64,000 bases of DNA, taken from contig JALQPE010001957.1 in the NCBI GenBank assembly GCA_030407315.1, positions 1 through 64,000 of the forward strand. Reading direction: 5' to 3'. Made by a program: the position numbers and the translations under genes. The stretch comes from Asparagopsis taxiformis. Taxonomy: Eukaryota; Rhodophyta; Florideophyceae; Bonnemaisoniales; Bonnemaisoniaceae. The notes below the pieces were generated by a model, which did not search any database, was not told the origin of the DNA, and saw only the letters and a program-made list of their open reading frames with translations. This document shows, piece after piece, positions 1 through 9,930 of the stretch (the first letter of the stretch is position 1; each line of letters opens with the position of its first letter).

Positions 1-1
1 A

Positions 2-14
2 CACTACGGTGTTG
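2..14 (+). repeat. Left terminal inverted repeat
   Basis: CACTACGGTGTTG, the exact reverse complement of 14486-14498. It is followed by an A/G-rich run and the first GACAGT motif. The same start plus about 20 further bases recurs at 6510. Confidence 0.75.
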
Positions 15-39
15 AAAAGGGGGCCTCAGACAGTACTGC

Positions 40-215
40 GAGACAGTGATTTTTACTGTCTGAGACAGTAAAAATCACTATGCGGCAAATGAAAATTAAT
101 GCCACACTTGGAGACAGTGATTTGCACTGTCTGGCAGACAGTACGGAACACTGTCTGCAGACAGTAAAAAACACTGTCTCACAGTACTGTCTGAGGCAGT
201 GAATGGAGACAGTAA
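40..215. repeat. Left subterminal GACAGT/ACTGTC repeats
   Basis: Alternating direct and inverted GACAGT/ACTGTC hexamers, often paired as short palindromes such as ACTGTCTGAGACAGT. Clusters of this kind next to TIRs usually serve as transposase-binding sites in TIR transposons. That role is inferred here. Confidence 0.6.
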
Positions 216-360
216 AAATTAATGATTTATTCAATAGTTGGATATGATGTAATTTACTGTACTGGGCAGTGTTGGCGGATAGTGTTTTGTATTGGCCAAG
301 GCAACATGGCCGGATAGTGAAATACGCTGCCTGGGACAATAGATGGAACCAACACGGTGC

Positions 361-745
361 ACTGTCCTGGGCAGTACCTGGAGACAGTGATTTTCACTGT
401 CCTGGGCAGTACCTGGAGACAGTGATTTTCACTGTCCTGGGCAGTACCTGGAGACAGTGATTTTCACTGTCCTGGGCAGTACCTGGAGACAGTGATTTTC
501 ACTGTCCTGGGCAGTACCTGTAGACAGTACTTTGTGCTGCCCTGGGCAGTACCTGTAGACAGTATTTCGTGCTGCCCTGGGCAGCACCTGTAGACAGTAC
601 TTTGTGCTGCCCTGGGCAGCACCTGTAGACAGTACTTTGTGCTGCCCTGGGCAGCACCTGGAGATAGTATTTTGTGCTGTCCTGGGCAGCACCTGGAGAC
701 AGTATTTCGTGCTGCCCTGGGTAGCACCTGGAGACAGTAAAAGTA
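361..745. repeat. 35-bp minisatellite, 11 copies
   Basis: Eleven head-to-tail units of exactly 35 bp, each built around CTGTCCTGGGCAGTACCTG followed by AGACAGT. The first four are identical; later copies drift (CTGCCCTGGGCAGCACCTG). Each unit contains the ACTGTC/GACAGT subterminal hexamers, so this is an expanded subterminal repeat. Long open frames on the minus strand through it are a by-product of the 35-bp period. Confidence 0.85.
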
Positions 746-1440
746 GTGTCCTGATATAGTAAAATTCGGTGTCTGGGAGTGGTGGATGAGATGGAGCGTC
801 ACGCTGTCGTGGGCATCTTTCTGGGGTAGAGGAAGGCAGTTCTAGCGCTATGAGGATGGGGCATGGACGGTATTCATATGGGAATGGACAGAATAGTACG
901 GCTAGGAATTTTTATTTCGTAGTGACTATGAGCTAGCGAGAGGTATACGCGGTAGGATAGGTAGCAATCTAAGAGGGTGCGATATGGGAAGCTTCACTCT
1001 GGATTTGTTTATTTGCGCAGGCTACATTGAGAATAAACAATCCCTATGTTAAAAATGCTACTACAACTAACACTATTCCGACGAGTAAAACTAAAACTAC
1101 TAGAAAAGTCTAGAAATCTATCAACTGATTGAGCTGCATGAATAAGCTAGGAAATGAAGAGAAGAAGAAAAAATGATGTATAGAAAGGAAACAAGTTAGT
1201 GACGTTGAATTGGAGAGGGAAATTGATGGTGATTAGGAGACTAACGTACCTTAACAAATACCATTGCATCCCAAATTGAGATATGTACTCACAGGCAGAA
1301 AAGAAAATTAGTGGAGAAGTGGTAAGAGAGAAAGATAAATGAAAGTAGAAGTGGAACACTCACCGACTGGAAACCTGAGAAAGAGAAAACGAATAGAAAA
1401 CTGGGTTAGTGGCGTGAGTTGTGGAAACGTACCATCATGG
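746..1440. other. Unique interior of transposon, no gene seen
   Basis: AT-leaning, non-repetitive sequence between the minisatellite and the hairpin at 1441. No ORF longer than about 70 codons and no recognisable motif. Confidence 0.5.
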
Positions 1441-1581
1441 TTCATATCCGTCGGAGACAAAGCAACAACTTTGGCCTTGGAAGCCGTATTGATGATCTAA
1501 AACTTACGCTTTGGAAGCAGTTTAGATGATCTATACGGCTTCCACGGCCAGGGTTGTTGCTTTGTTTCCGACGGATATGAA
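1441..1581. repeat. Long imperfect hairpin (58-bp arms, 25-nt loop)
   Basis: 1441-1498 is the near reverse complement of 1524-1581 with about six mismatches; both arms start from TTCATATCCGTCGGA. The transcript would fold into one extended stem. It could be a small foldback element or a hairpin small-RNA precursor. Nothing in the sequence decides between these. Confidence 0.7.
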
Positions 1582-2489
1582 GATGGAAACAGGGATTTCC
1601 AGAATCTTTCGTTTAAGTAGTACTCTACGGGCGGAAATGACGTGTAGGAGAACAATAGAGGGATGAGTTTGAAACGGAGCGGTGCGATGGGAGGCCCAGA
1701 AAAACGATACCTAGGCTGCGAATTACGCTTGGAAGCACATGATCTGGCAGAGGAGGCGCACATTATCGTATCTTCTACCGCCTTTATTGTCTAGAATGAC
1801 GTCATCACTACAGAAATATAGGAAAAACACTAGCATATGGGGCCTACAGGACAGGCGGAGGTGAAGAGTAAGAAAAATGGCGCACTTTCCTGGACGAGGA
1901 GTCCGCGCTTCCAGTGATGATGTGGATGGTATATATCGATAACGTCATTGTATGCTCCGAGTACACTTGGCAGGCAGTCAAAGCGGGCCACGTGGATGGT
2001 GGCGGTTAGGAAACAGCAGTGTCGAAGAATTTTTATAATTTTCATGTTTCAAGCGAGCAGTGAGTCTGCATTGCAATATAAATGTATCCTAATTTTAATA
2101 TCACACCGAGTACGATTCAACGAGACATCGTGTTTTCACCTTGTGAATAGGGCCGAGAATATGGTAGAGTATACGAGTAGGAACTACGTGCATGAGAAAA
2201 TCAGATTCAGTATTAGTGCTTAGAGCATCACTGCGTAACAAACGGGTGAAGTGGATCGTTGGCCAGGATGGTGTTTAGGGAATGCGATACAAGATAGCAA
2301 AACGATATTGAGTAGGTCGAGCCCGGATGAAATAGCAATCATTGTGCATAAAGTAATGAGCATAGGACAAATCATTGTGGTGAAACAGTTCATTGGATCG
2401 AATGAAAGCCAGGAAAGGTTTCTTAATGGTTGAATTTAGTGGCGGAGAAATATAATTCTGCACTATAGCGGAGAAGTAGCGGAAAAGAG
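1582..2489. other. No confident gene
   Basis: Several 60-90 codon open frames on both strands overlap one another and show no family motif. I see no repeat structure here. Confidence 0.4.
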
Positions 2490-4797
2490 TAAATCTCCTT
2501 CAGCAAGCGAGACATGCATCAATATTGCCCAGTATAGTTCGTCTGAAGTGCAAGTTGAACCTCGCAAAGTGAATATCAGAGGTCGTTGGCTAGTGGTTGA
2601 AGAAGTCTGCAACGATGGAGCAATTCTTGAAAACGGATTTGGCTGCAGAAAACTATTCCGAACAGGCCAGAGTTCGTGCAGTTCTCTTCGACGGAGAATC
2701 TGGCTGGGTGTACGGTGAAATTTTTGTTCAACGGATCGTTTAGGGGTGCTCCGGACGTCCAAAATTGTGTCAACCTCGAGATGACGGCGTACTACACTTG
2801 TAGCCGTTGGTGGGCCCGGGCTGAAACCGAACTCGGTTGGTACCATTGGGCAGGAATGGATTGCTGGTTTGTTGGAAATCTTCGGGTACGTGAAGGAGGT
2901 GGCCGAGTATTGGAACGTTTCGGATGTGTTGAGGATGCTGGATGGCTCCATTCCCAGCGTGGGTGACCCGAGCAAGAGCTTCGACATTCACTCACGCGTT
3001 GTCGAAGTTTTTGCGCTGATGGTGCCCAAGAAGGGGTTCTGAGCGGACTTACATCCCAAGGAAGGCCCTCCCAATGGCTCCAAGTTTGAGAACATCTTTC
3101 CCAATCGGAAGTCTATGTTTTGAAAGGACGCCAGGAAAATGCTCCTGCGCGTAACTGGCTACCGCGACATGTAAATGCGGAAACAATTTTACGTGGTGGA
3201 CCCACACATCCCACATGCTGCGCTCCCAGTCACATGTGGTCATGATTCCGCCATCCCTTCCCCTTCCCCTTCCATTTCCCTGACCATCCCTTCATCCTCC
3301 ATTCCTTTGCCTTTGAAGAATCCAATTTAGGTAGTACCACCTCAATTAGATTCTTCCAGCTATTCCGAGGCTGCCTCTGTTTCTGCCACTACCCCTGTCG
3401 TGTCTGCATCGTCCGGAGTGGAAACTTCTGGGAAAGTGATGCCCAAAAGGAGTACCTGCCTGAAAGAGAGTCGTTCCGGTCGTGGTGGAACAGCGACGGC
3501 GGGTGGTGCGAGCCCTGTTCAGGTCGTCGAGCTGGAGAGCGCACCCAAGGATGCGGGTAAAAGCTCCATCCTTGGGAAGCGCAACTGGGAAACCGCTTCT
3601 GCGACGCCCGAGCCCTCTACCAAATTTGGTACTTTTAAAGAGGAAGCTCAGTGAGACTTCATCAAAGTCGTCGTCAAAGAAATCCAAGTCGGCTTCCAGA
3701 GGACGTTCTCGGGAGCCGATTCTCCAGTTCGACGACGCCCATGAAAATCCTATTCCCGACAGTATCGTCGATGAGAATGTGGCCGCCGTTCTCCCCAGCG
3801 CAATTGCGTCTGGTAGCCCGATGAAGTACTACATGGAAATTACGACGGTAGAGACGGTGCGGGCGGAAATAAAGGCGGCAGCATTCCTGGCAGCTGCATC
3901 GCCAGGTGCTGAGGACTCGGTGGTGGAATAGTACTTTGCGGTGAAGCGGCGTTGCTGGACAACATGGGGGTGGTTGTTGTGGAAGGCCTCTTGCAGTCGT
4001 CCACGGCTGGTAGCGCGACGCATGACCTCTTCAGTCACTTTTCTCGACAGTTCCAGCTGGTTGAGGAGGTTGAAAAGCCACAGAAACCCTCCCAGCAGTC
4101 TGATTCTGATTATGAAGACAGGAAACCACAGGACGAGCCCCAGATTTCGCCAAGCCCGGTTTTGATCCTTCGCCGTGGCATTTCATCCACAACGTGGGTG
4201 CTGCGAAGGACCGCATAGATGGTGGTCGTGGGCGACTCCCCCTGCCGCGGTGTGAATTGTGCGACAAGCTGGAGGAGGGGAATTTGGATATGTACAGGAA
4301 CAAGTTGGTGGCAGAGCTTGCTCTTGGTGTTTGTGCGGATTTCTTGAAGTTGGGAATGGAGGGTGAGGATCCTGTCTTTTTCCCCGAAGACAGGATTACG
4401 GCTGCTTCTTAAAACAGATGGGGCTGCGGACCAGGATGGGCACACGGACTTCTGAGTATCCCAATTTTGAGGAGTCGGACCTACCCAATCCCCATCCTAT
4501 TTCATGATGTCGAGCGGATCCGATGGGTTCTTTATAGTAGCTGCACCTTATAGTCATGTATGCCTGGTCCATACGGACGCCGACATGTGGAAGGTTCCCG
4601 TTAACCACTTTTATGTGCCACCCTATTCCGTCTTAGTTGATCGCGGTGACCTTTACCATTACGGGGTCGGCTTCAGGTGAGGAGATCTTCCTGTGGGAGC
4701 AGAATTTAGTCTATGGTCTGCCCACGCGCGGCCACATCTACTTGAAGACTGAGAAGGACGTCCTCACGGACCACATCCACACCGTCGAATATTAAAA
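2490..4797 (+). pseudogene. Broken ORF, unknown product, DSBH-like C-terminus
   Basis: A coding-like track runs along the plus strand but changes frame several times (near 3650, 3930, 4160, 4420 and 4675). Readable stretches include a Ser/Lys-rich segment (about 3650-3720), a helical acidic stretch (3760-3930), a Gln/Asp/Glu-rich part (4060-4140) and a Cys-pair segment (RCELCDKLEEGNLDMYRNKL, 4250-4310). The last 300 bases encode a beta-rich end with FFIVAAPYSHVCLVHTD, then VLVDRGDLYHYGVGF and RGHIYLKTE, stopping at 4797. The RGDxxHxGxG...RxHxY layout resembles double-stranded beta-helix (cupin/JmjC-like) domains of algal ORFs, but the match is by eye only. It may be old cargo of the surrounding transposon. 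Confidence 0.35.
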
Positions 4798-5163
4798 GTA
4801 TGACAGGAGCAATAGATAGCATACGAGAAGTATTAAAACCTATGCTATTGTTCCCTGCTATGAAGTTCTGTCTTTCTCATCTCAACATTATTCGCTTAGC
4901 CCACCTTTCTATTTTCATCTATACATCTGACCTTCATGTCATAGTTTAGTGCTACTAAGCCTATTGATTGCTACATTTTTGTATTAGTCTACAACTTTAC
5001 ATGATTTCACTAGCTAGACCGTAGGGGGGACTAGTTTTAGACCTTGACAACCCGTGAGGTTCGACTATAAGAGACGTTGCTGAGATAACACATGACACAG
5101 AATGCTCCTGGAAGCCACTCACAGCCGTACAAACGTTCTGCTGAGCCATGTTCCTGACTTCCC
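4798..5163. other. No gene seen
   Basis: AT-rich spacer between the broken ORF and the first palindrome block. It starts with an imperfect inverted repeat (CAATAGATAGCATA / TATGCTATTG, about 4808-4850). Confidence 0.4.
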
Positions 5164-5730
5164 AATTCCTTGCTCACCCTTCCCTAGGTGGGAGGGGGAC
5201 GGAACTCTCAGCCCCTTACAGCGGAAGCCGTTTACCGGGGATTCTTACAGCAAAGTCATCGTTACGATGACTTTGCTGTAAGAAAGCGTTTCCATTACAG
5301 TGGCCAAGAATTTTTTTCACCGGGTAAAAAAATCATGGCAGCTGTAATGATTTATTTTCTTACAGCAAAGTCATCGTAACGATGACTTTGCTGTAAGGAA
5401 ACGTTTCCATTGCAGTGGCCAAAGAAATTTTACCGGGTAAAAAATCAGCAAGAATTTTTACCGGGTGAAAAATCGTGGCTGCTGTAATGATTTATTTTCT
5501 TACAGCAAAGTCATCGTTACGATGACTTTGCTGTAAGAAAGCGTTTCAATTACAGTGGCCAAGAATTTTTTTACCGGGTAAAAAATCATGGCTGCTGTAA
5601 TGATTTATTTTCTTACAGCAAAGTCATCGTAACGATGACTTTGCTGTAAGCATCCCTGGTAAATTGCTTCCGCTGTAAGCGGCAGGGACTTCCGTCCTTT
5701 TCCGACCTAGGGAAGGGTGAGGAAGGAATT
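5164..5730. repeat. Foldback unit with four 39-bp palindromes (block 1)
   Basis: The outer arms (5164-5189 and 5705-5730) are near-perfect inverted copies beginning AATTCCTTGCTCACCCTTCC. Inside are four copies of a 39-bp palindrome at 5244-5282, 5359-5397, 5499-5537 and 5612-5650. Each has 19-nt arms (CTTACAGCAAAGTCATCGT and its reverse complement) around one central T or A. Between them lies a second palindromic module, TTTTTACCGGGTAAAAA, flanked by CATTACAG/CTGTAATG. The whole is a nested palindrome able to form cruciforms. No ORF of note. Confidence 0.85.
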
Positions 5731-6509
5731 ATGAAGTCAGGAAACAGGGTATAGGAATGGTATGGACGGCTGTAGGCGGCATTAGGTAACACATTGTGTT
5801 GTTTACACCCGGTTTGAGCTGGGTGTTGTGTCTAGTATGGTTGGAGGAGTGTACGAAATTTCTACCACGTGGTCGGAAATGGTTCAATTTTCTCACGACA
5901 GAGATTCTGACTTTCGAAATTCAAACTCGTTAAAGTGGGCTGGAGTTGGTGTGAACACCTCCAGGACCTCTGGGAAGGATCTGGTAACACATGTCCTGTG
6001 ACTGCACGCGGTTATCCTCTCTGAAATCAACCATAGATTATCGGAGGGCAAAATCTACTCTTGGTGCCTTGTGGCACATTGACAATACAAAACCGTCTGT
6101 TTCCAGTTTTTATATACTTTACTCTCGAGTAGATAGGATTTCAGCTGTCCAAGTAAAGAATGGGCCATATAAATGTTTCATTTCAACACAAGCATTGTGC
6201 AATTCAACCTCTTCCAGGTCCAAAAACTTGTCCAGAGTACACTTCCAGGCCATCGCCTGGGAGCGTACTCTGGACAATTTTTGGACTAAGTGCACTTTCA
6301 AGTGCATGCACTTGGAGGCATCCAGTCCAAATCTACGTCGTTCCGACAAAGTTGAATTTTGGCCATGGCCGAAATTCATCATATCTGCAGTTGTGAGAAT
6401 CTGATGACCAAAAATCGATGCATTCTGCCAGCCCTAATGCGCAAGCCAGAAGCTTTACGGACAGATAAAACACCTTTCTGTACTCCCCAGAGCCACTCCA
6501 GCCCTTATA
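5731..6509. repeat. Diverged ~1-kb repeat unit, copy 1
   Basis: This sequence recurs, diverged, after the other palindrome blocks (about 7077-7480 and 8143-8560): shared landmarks are GGACGGCTG, CTCACGACAGAGATTCTG, GAACACCTCCAGGACCTCTGG and a GTGGCACATTGACAATAC-type tail. 6225-6290 contains a GTCCAGAGTAC hairpin. 6385-6507 is one unit of the 171-bp satellite found at 8960-9500. Confidence 0.7.
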
Positions 6510-6578
6510 CACTACGGTGTTGAAAAGGGGGCCTCAGACAGTACGGTGAGACAGTGCTTTTTACTGCCTCACTGTACA
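6510..6578 (+). repeat. Internal copy of the left TIR and first subterminal repeats
   Basis: CACTACGGTGTTG is repeated here with a close match to the next bases of the window's left end (G-rich spacer, then CAGACAGTAC), after which similarity stops. It is preceded by TA and interrupts a satellite unit, which elsewhere continues past CCCTTAC. It marks either a second nested element of the family or a truncated end. Confidence 0.6.
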
Positions 6579-6842
6579 ATGATCTCCAGGAAGTAGGATA
6601 TTCTCTAAGCCTAGCACGGGACAGAAAGATTGAAGCGTAGGCATGCAGAAGTATAGAGGCAATAGTATGTGTAGACTATGGCAGTGGTAGAAAAGTATTT
6701 CATGCACGAAAAGGACTGGTAGAGTGGCACTAGAGAAGTGATGCTTAGCAGGAAGGGATGTGGAGATGATGAAGGAGGACAACAGACATGAGATCGAGGG
6801 TTGAGACCAACGGCTTACAGACGGAGCAGTTTACCAGGGATG

Positions 6843-6994
6843 TTTACAGCAAAGTCATCGTTACGATGACTTTGCTGTAAGAAAACAATTCATTACAGTA
6901 GCCATGATTTTTTTACCGGGTAAAAAATTCCTGGCCACTGTAATGAAAACGTTTTCTTACAGCAAAGTCATCGTAACGATGACTTTGCTGTAAG
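6843..6994. repeat. 39-bp palindrome block 2 (two copies)
   Basis: Copies at 6843-6881 (first base T instead of C) and 6956-6994, separated by a TTTTTTTACCGGGTAAAAAA palindrome. Flanked by the same GTTTACC.GG and TCCCTGGTAAACTGCCTCAG arms seen at the other blocks. Confidence 0.85.
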
Positions 6995-7039
6995 CATCCC
7001 TGGTAAACTGCCTCAGCTGTAAGCGGCTGGGAGCTTGGT

Positions 7040-7741
7040 CCCTCCCTCACCTTGGGAAGGGTGAGCAAGGAATTGTGAAGCCGTAAAACATGGCAGAGGG
7101 ATGGTTTGGACGGCTGTTAGCGGTGTTGGGGAGCACTCTGCGTCGTGCTAACCCAGTCTGGGCTGGGTGCCCTGCCTGGTACGGCGGGAGGAGTGCACAA
7201 AATTTCAAACACAATTTCCTCAAGAGTGAAATTCTGATTGTCGAAACTCAACCTCCCTAAAATGAACTAGAGCTGGCATGAGCACCTCCAGGACGTCTGG
7301 AAAGGTACTGACAGCACATTTTCGGAGCATTGGCGCAGCTGTTCTCTCTGAGATCAAGCATAGAGTATCCGTGGCCAGATTCTATTCCTGGTGCCGTGTG
7401 GCACAGTGACCACACCAAATCGCCCTTTTTAGCAGACTGTAGATTTGAGTTACTAGGAATCTAGCTGCCTTCAATACGAACATAGTTGGTAAGTAGGCTA
7501 GCCTAGGATTGTAGGAAAATCAGGAAGGATGGGAGGGTAGGTATGCAGCAACATGAAGGGGATAGTATGAGTAGATTATGGCGGTGGTAGAGAAGGATTG
7601 CACTCACTGAAGGGTCGGCTGGAGTGACACCGGAGTCGACATAGAAGGGAGGTTGGGATAGGCTGGGATGAAGGAAGACAAGAGACATGAGAGAGAGGGT
7701 GAAGCCAGACCGCTTACAGCTGAGGCAGTTTACCGCGGGTG
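7040..7741. repeat. Diverged ~1-kb repeat unit, copy 2
   Basis: Homologous to 5731-6500 and 8110-8560, with substitutions and small indels throughout. The part after 7490 (CTAGCCTAGGATTG to the GACACCGGAGTC stretch) also matches 6590-6790 and 8565-8770. No coding signal. Confidence 0.65.
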
Positions 7742-8062
7742 CTGACAGCAAAGTCATCGTTACGATGACTTTGCTGTAAGAAAAGAAAACATTACAGCAG
7801 GCACGTTTTTTTACCCGGTAAAAAAATTCTTGGTGATTTTTTACCCGGTAAAAATTCTTCGCCTACTGTAATGTTTCCTTTTCTTACAGCAAAGTCATCG
7901 TTACGATGACTTTGCTGTAAGAAAACGTTTCATTACAGTAGCCACGATTTTTTACCCGGTAAAAAAATTCTTGGTGATTTTTTCACCCGGTAAAATCCTT
8001 CGCCCACTGTAATGTTTTCTTTTCTTACAGCAAAGTCATCGTAACGATGACTTTGCTGTAAG
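7742..8062. repeat. 39-bp palindrome block 3 (three copies)
   Basis: Copies at 7742-7780, 7883-7921 and 8024-8062 with a period of 141 bp. The spacers contain two TTTTTTACCCGGTAAAAA palindromes each and CATTACAG/CTGTAATG arms. The palindromes stay intact while the spacers have drifted from blocks 1 and 2. Confidence 0.85.
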
Positions 8063-8109
8063 CATCCCTGGTAAACTGCCTCAGCTGTAAGCGGCTGGGA
8101 GCTTGGTCC

Positions 8110-8800
8110 CTCTCTCACTTTGGGAAGGGTGAGATAGGAATTTTGAAGTCGGGAACATTGTGGAAGGATGGTTTCGACGGCTTCGGGCGGCTTTGAAGAG
8201 CAATCTGTGTCTTGTTCACCCGGGCTGAACTACCTAAAAAGTTCAGTATTGGGAGATCAGCACGGTAAATTTCGACCACCATTTTCTCACGACAGAGATT
8301 CTGGCGGTCGAAATTCAAACTCGTTAAAATGGACTAGAGTTGGTGTGAACACCTCCAGGACCTCTGGAAAGGTACTACCTGCACATTTTCCGAGGCTACA
8401 AGAAGCCGGTCTCTCCAATATCAAGCATAGATTATCGGTGCGCAAAATCTACTCCTGGTGCTGTGTAGCACATTGACTATACAAAACCGTCCGTTTTCCG
8501 TTATAATAAACTATACTCTCAAGTAGGTAGGAATCTAGATATTCACCTTACATCGATGGTTATGAAGTAGGTTAGCCTAGGACTGAAGGACAGAAGGTAA
8601 AGGATAGGATGGTAGGCATGGGGTAAAATGAATGTGGTGGTATGAGTAGAATACGGAAGTGGTAGACAGGTATTTAATGCACAGGAGGGGCGTGTGAAGT
8701 GACACCAGAGGCGCGGTGCGTCACAGGAAGGAAGACTGGAATGATGAAGGAGAACTAGAGGCATGAGAGATAGGTTGTTGAGGCATGCTTCTAGCTCTAT
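8110..8800. repeat. Diverged ~1-kb repeat unit, copy 3
   Basis: Third copy of the unit described at 5731 and 7040, followed by the same AGGTTAGCCTAGGACTG segment. No coding signal. Confidence 0.65.
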
Positions 8801-8959
8801 TATATAACTACATTGCTCCTCTATAGGCTACGCAATCCATTCCAGCAGTTCTAGTTAAAAATGGACTATATGAATGTTTCATTTCAATATCAGCATTGTG
8901 CAGTTGAGCCTCTTCAAGGTCCGAAAACTTGTCCAGAGTACGCTTCCAGGCCACTTGAA

Positions 8960-9500
8960 GGCATCCAGAACACTTGCACTTCGTTCTTGCAAAGTTCAAT
9001 TTTGGCTATCACATCTCCAGTTGTGGGAGTCTGGTGACCAAAAGTCGATGCATTCTGGAATCCCTACCACGCAATTCAACAGCTTTACGGACACATAAAA
9101 CACTTTTCCGTACTCCCTAGAGCCACTCCAGCCCTTACGGATCACTTACACTTCGTTCCGACAAAGTTCAATTTTGGCCATCACATCTTCAGTTGTGGGA
9201 ATCTGGTGACCAAAACTCGATGCATTCTGTCAGCCCTAATGCGCAAGCCAGCAGCTTTACGAACTCATAGAACACTTTTCCGTACTCCCTAGACCCACTC
9301 CAACCCTTACAGACCACTTGCACATCATTCGGACAAAGTTCCATTTTGACCATCACATCTCCAGTTGTGAGAATCTGATGACCAAAAATCGATGAATTAT
9401 ACCAACCCTTCCACGCAAGCGAGAAAGCTTGAGTGCAATTAAAACAAGTTTTAGTACTCCCTACAACCACCCCAACCGTTTCAGACCACTTTGCAGCCTT
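8960..9500. repeat. Satellite-like ~171-bp tandem repeat, three units
   Basis: Landmark CAAAGTTCAATTTTGGC...CACATCT recurs near 8990, 9162 and 9333, a period of 171-172 bp. Each is followed by GTTGTG.GA.TCTG.TGACC, a GATGCATTCT-type segment and CCGTACTCCCTAGA. A further unit is at 6340-6507. The period is close to nucleosome spacing, as in many satellites. Confidence 0.75.
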
Positions 9501-9594
9501 TTTCGCGAGGTCCGAAATCGTCTCCTTCTTCTTCCCGAGTGAGAAACATCAGTCCCTCTCATATGCTTACAGAGAAGTTGGTTTACCATGGTTT

Positions 9595-9930
9595 CTTACA
9601 GCAAAGTCATCGTAACGATGACTTTGCTGTAATGTTTTGTTTTCTTACAGCAAAGTCATCGTTACGATGACTTTGCTGTAATGTTTTGTTTTCTTACAGC
9701 AAAGTCATCGTTACGATGACTTTGCTGTAATGTTTTGTTTTCTTACAGCAAAGTCATCGTTACGATGACTTTGCTGTAATGTTTTGTTTTCTTACAGCAA
9801 AGTCATCGTTACGATGACTTTGCTGTAAGCAACCGGGGTAAACTGCCTTTGCTGTAAGAAAACTGAATAGCAGTTCCGACAGCTTGTCCTGAGAAAGCAA
9901 ATCCGCCTTAACGATGACTTTGCTGTAAGA
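9595..9930. repeat. 39-bp palindrome block 4: 49-bp tandem array
   Basis: Five palindromes start at 9595, 9644, 9693, 9742 and 9791, an exact 49-bp period with a TGTTTTGTTTT spacer. A half copy (ACGATGACTTTGCTGTAAG) ends near 9930. The first unit has the central A, the other four the central T. It superficially looks like a CRISPR array but the spacer is constant. Confidence 0.9.

Noticed and set aside
429..802. Two long overlapping minus-strand ORFs
   Set aside because: They are repeats of the 35-bp minisatellite read in different frames; the period lets all frames stay open.
9595..9829. CRISPR-like repeat array
   Set aside because: Repeat is a perfect palindrome and the spacer is constant, and the genome is eukaryotic.
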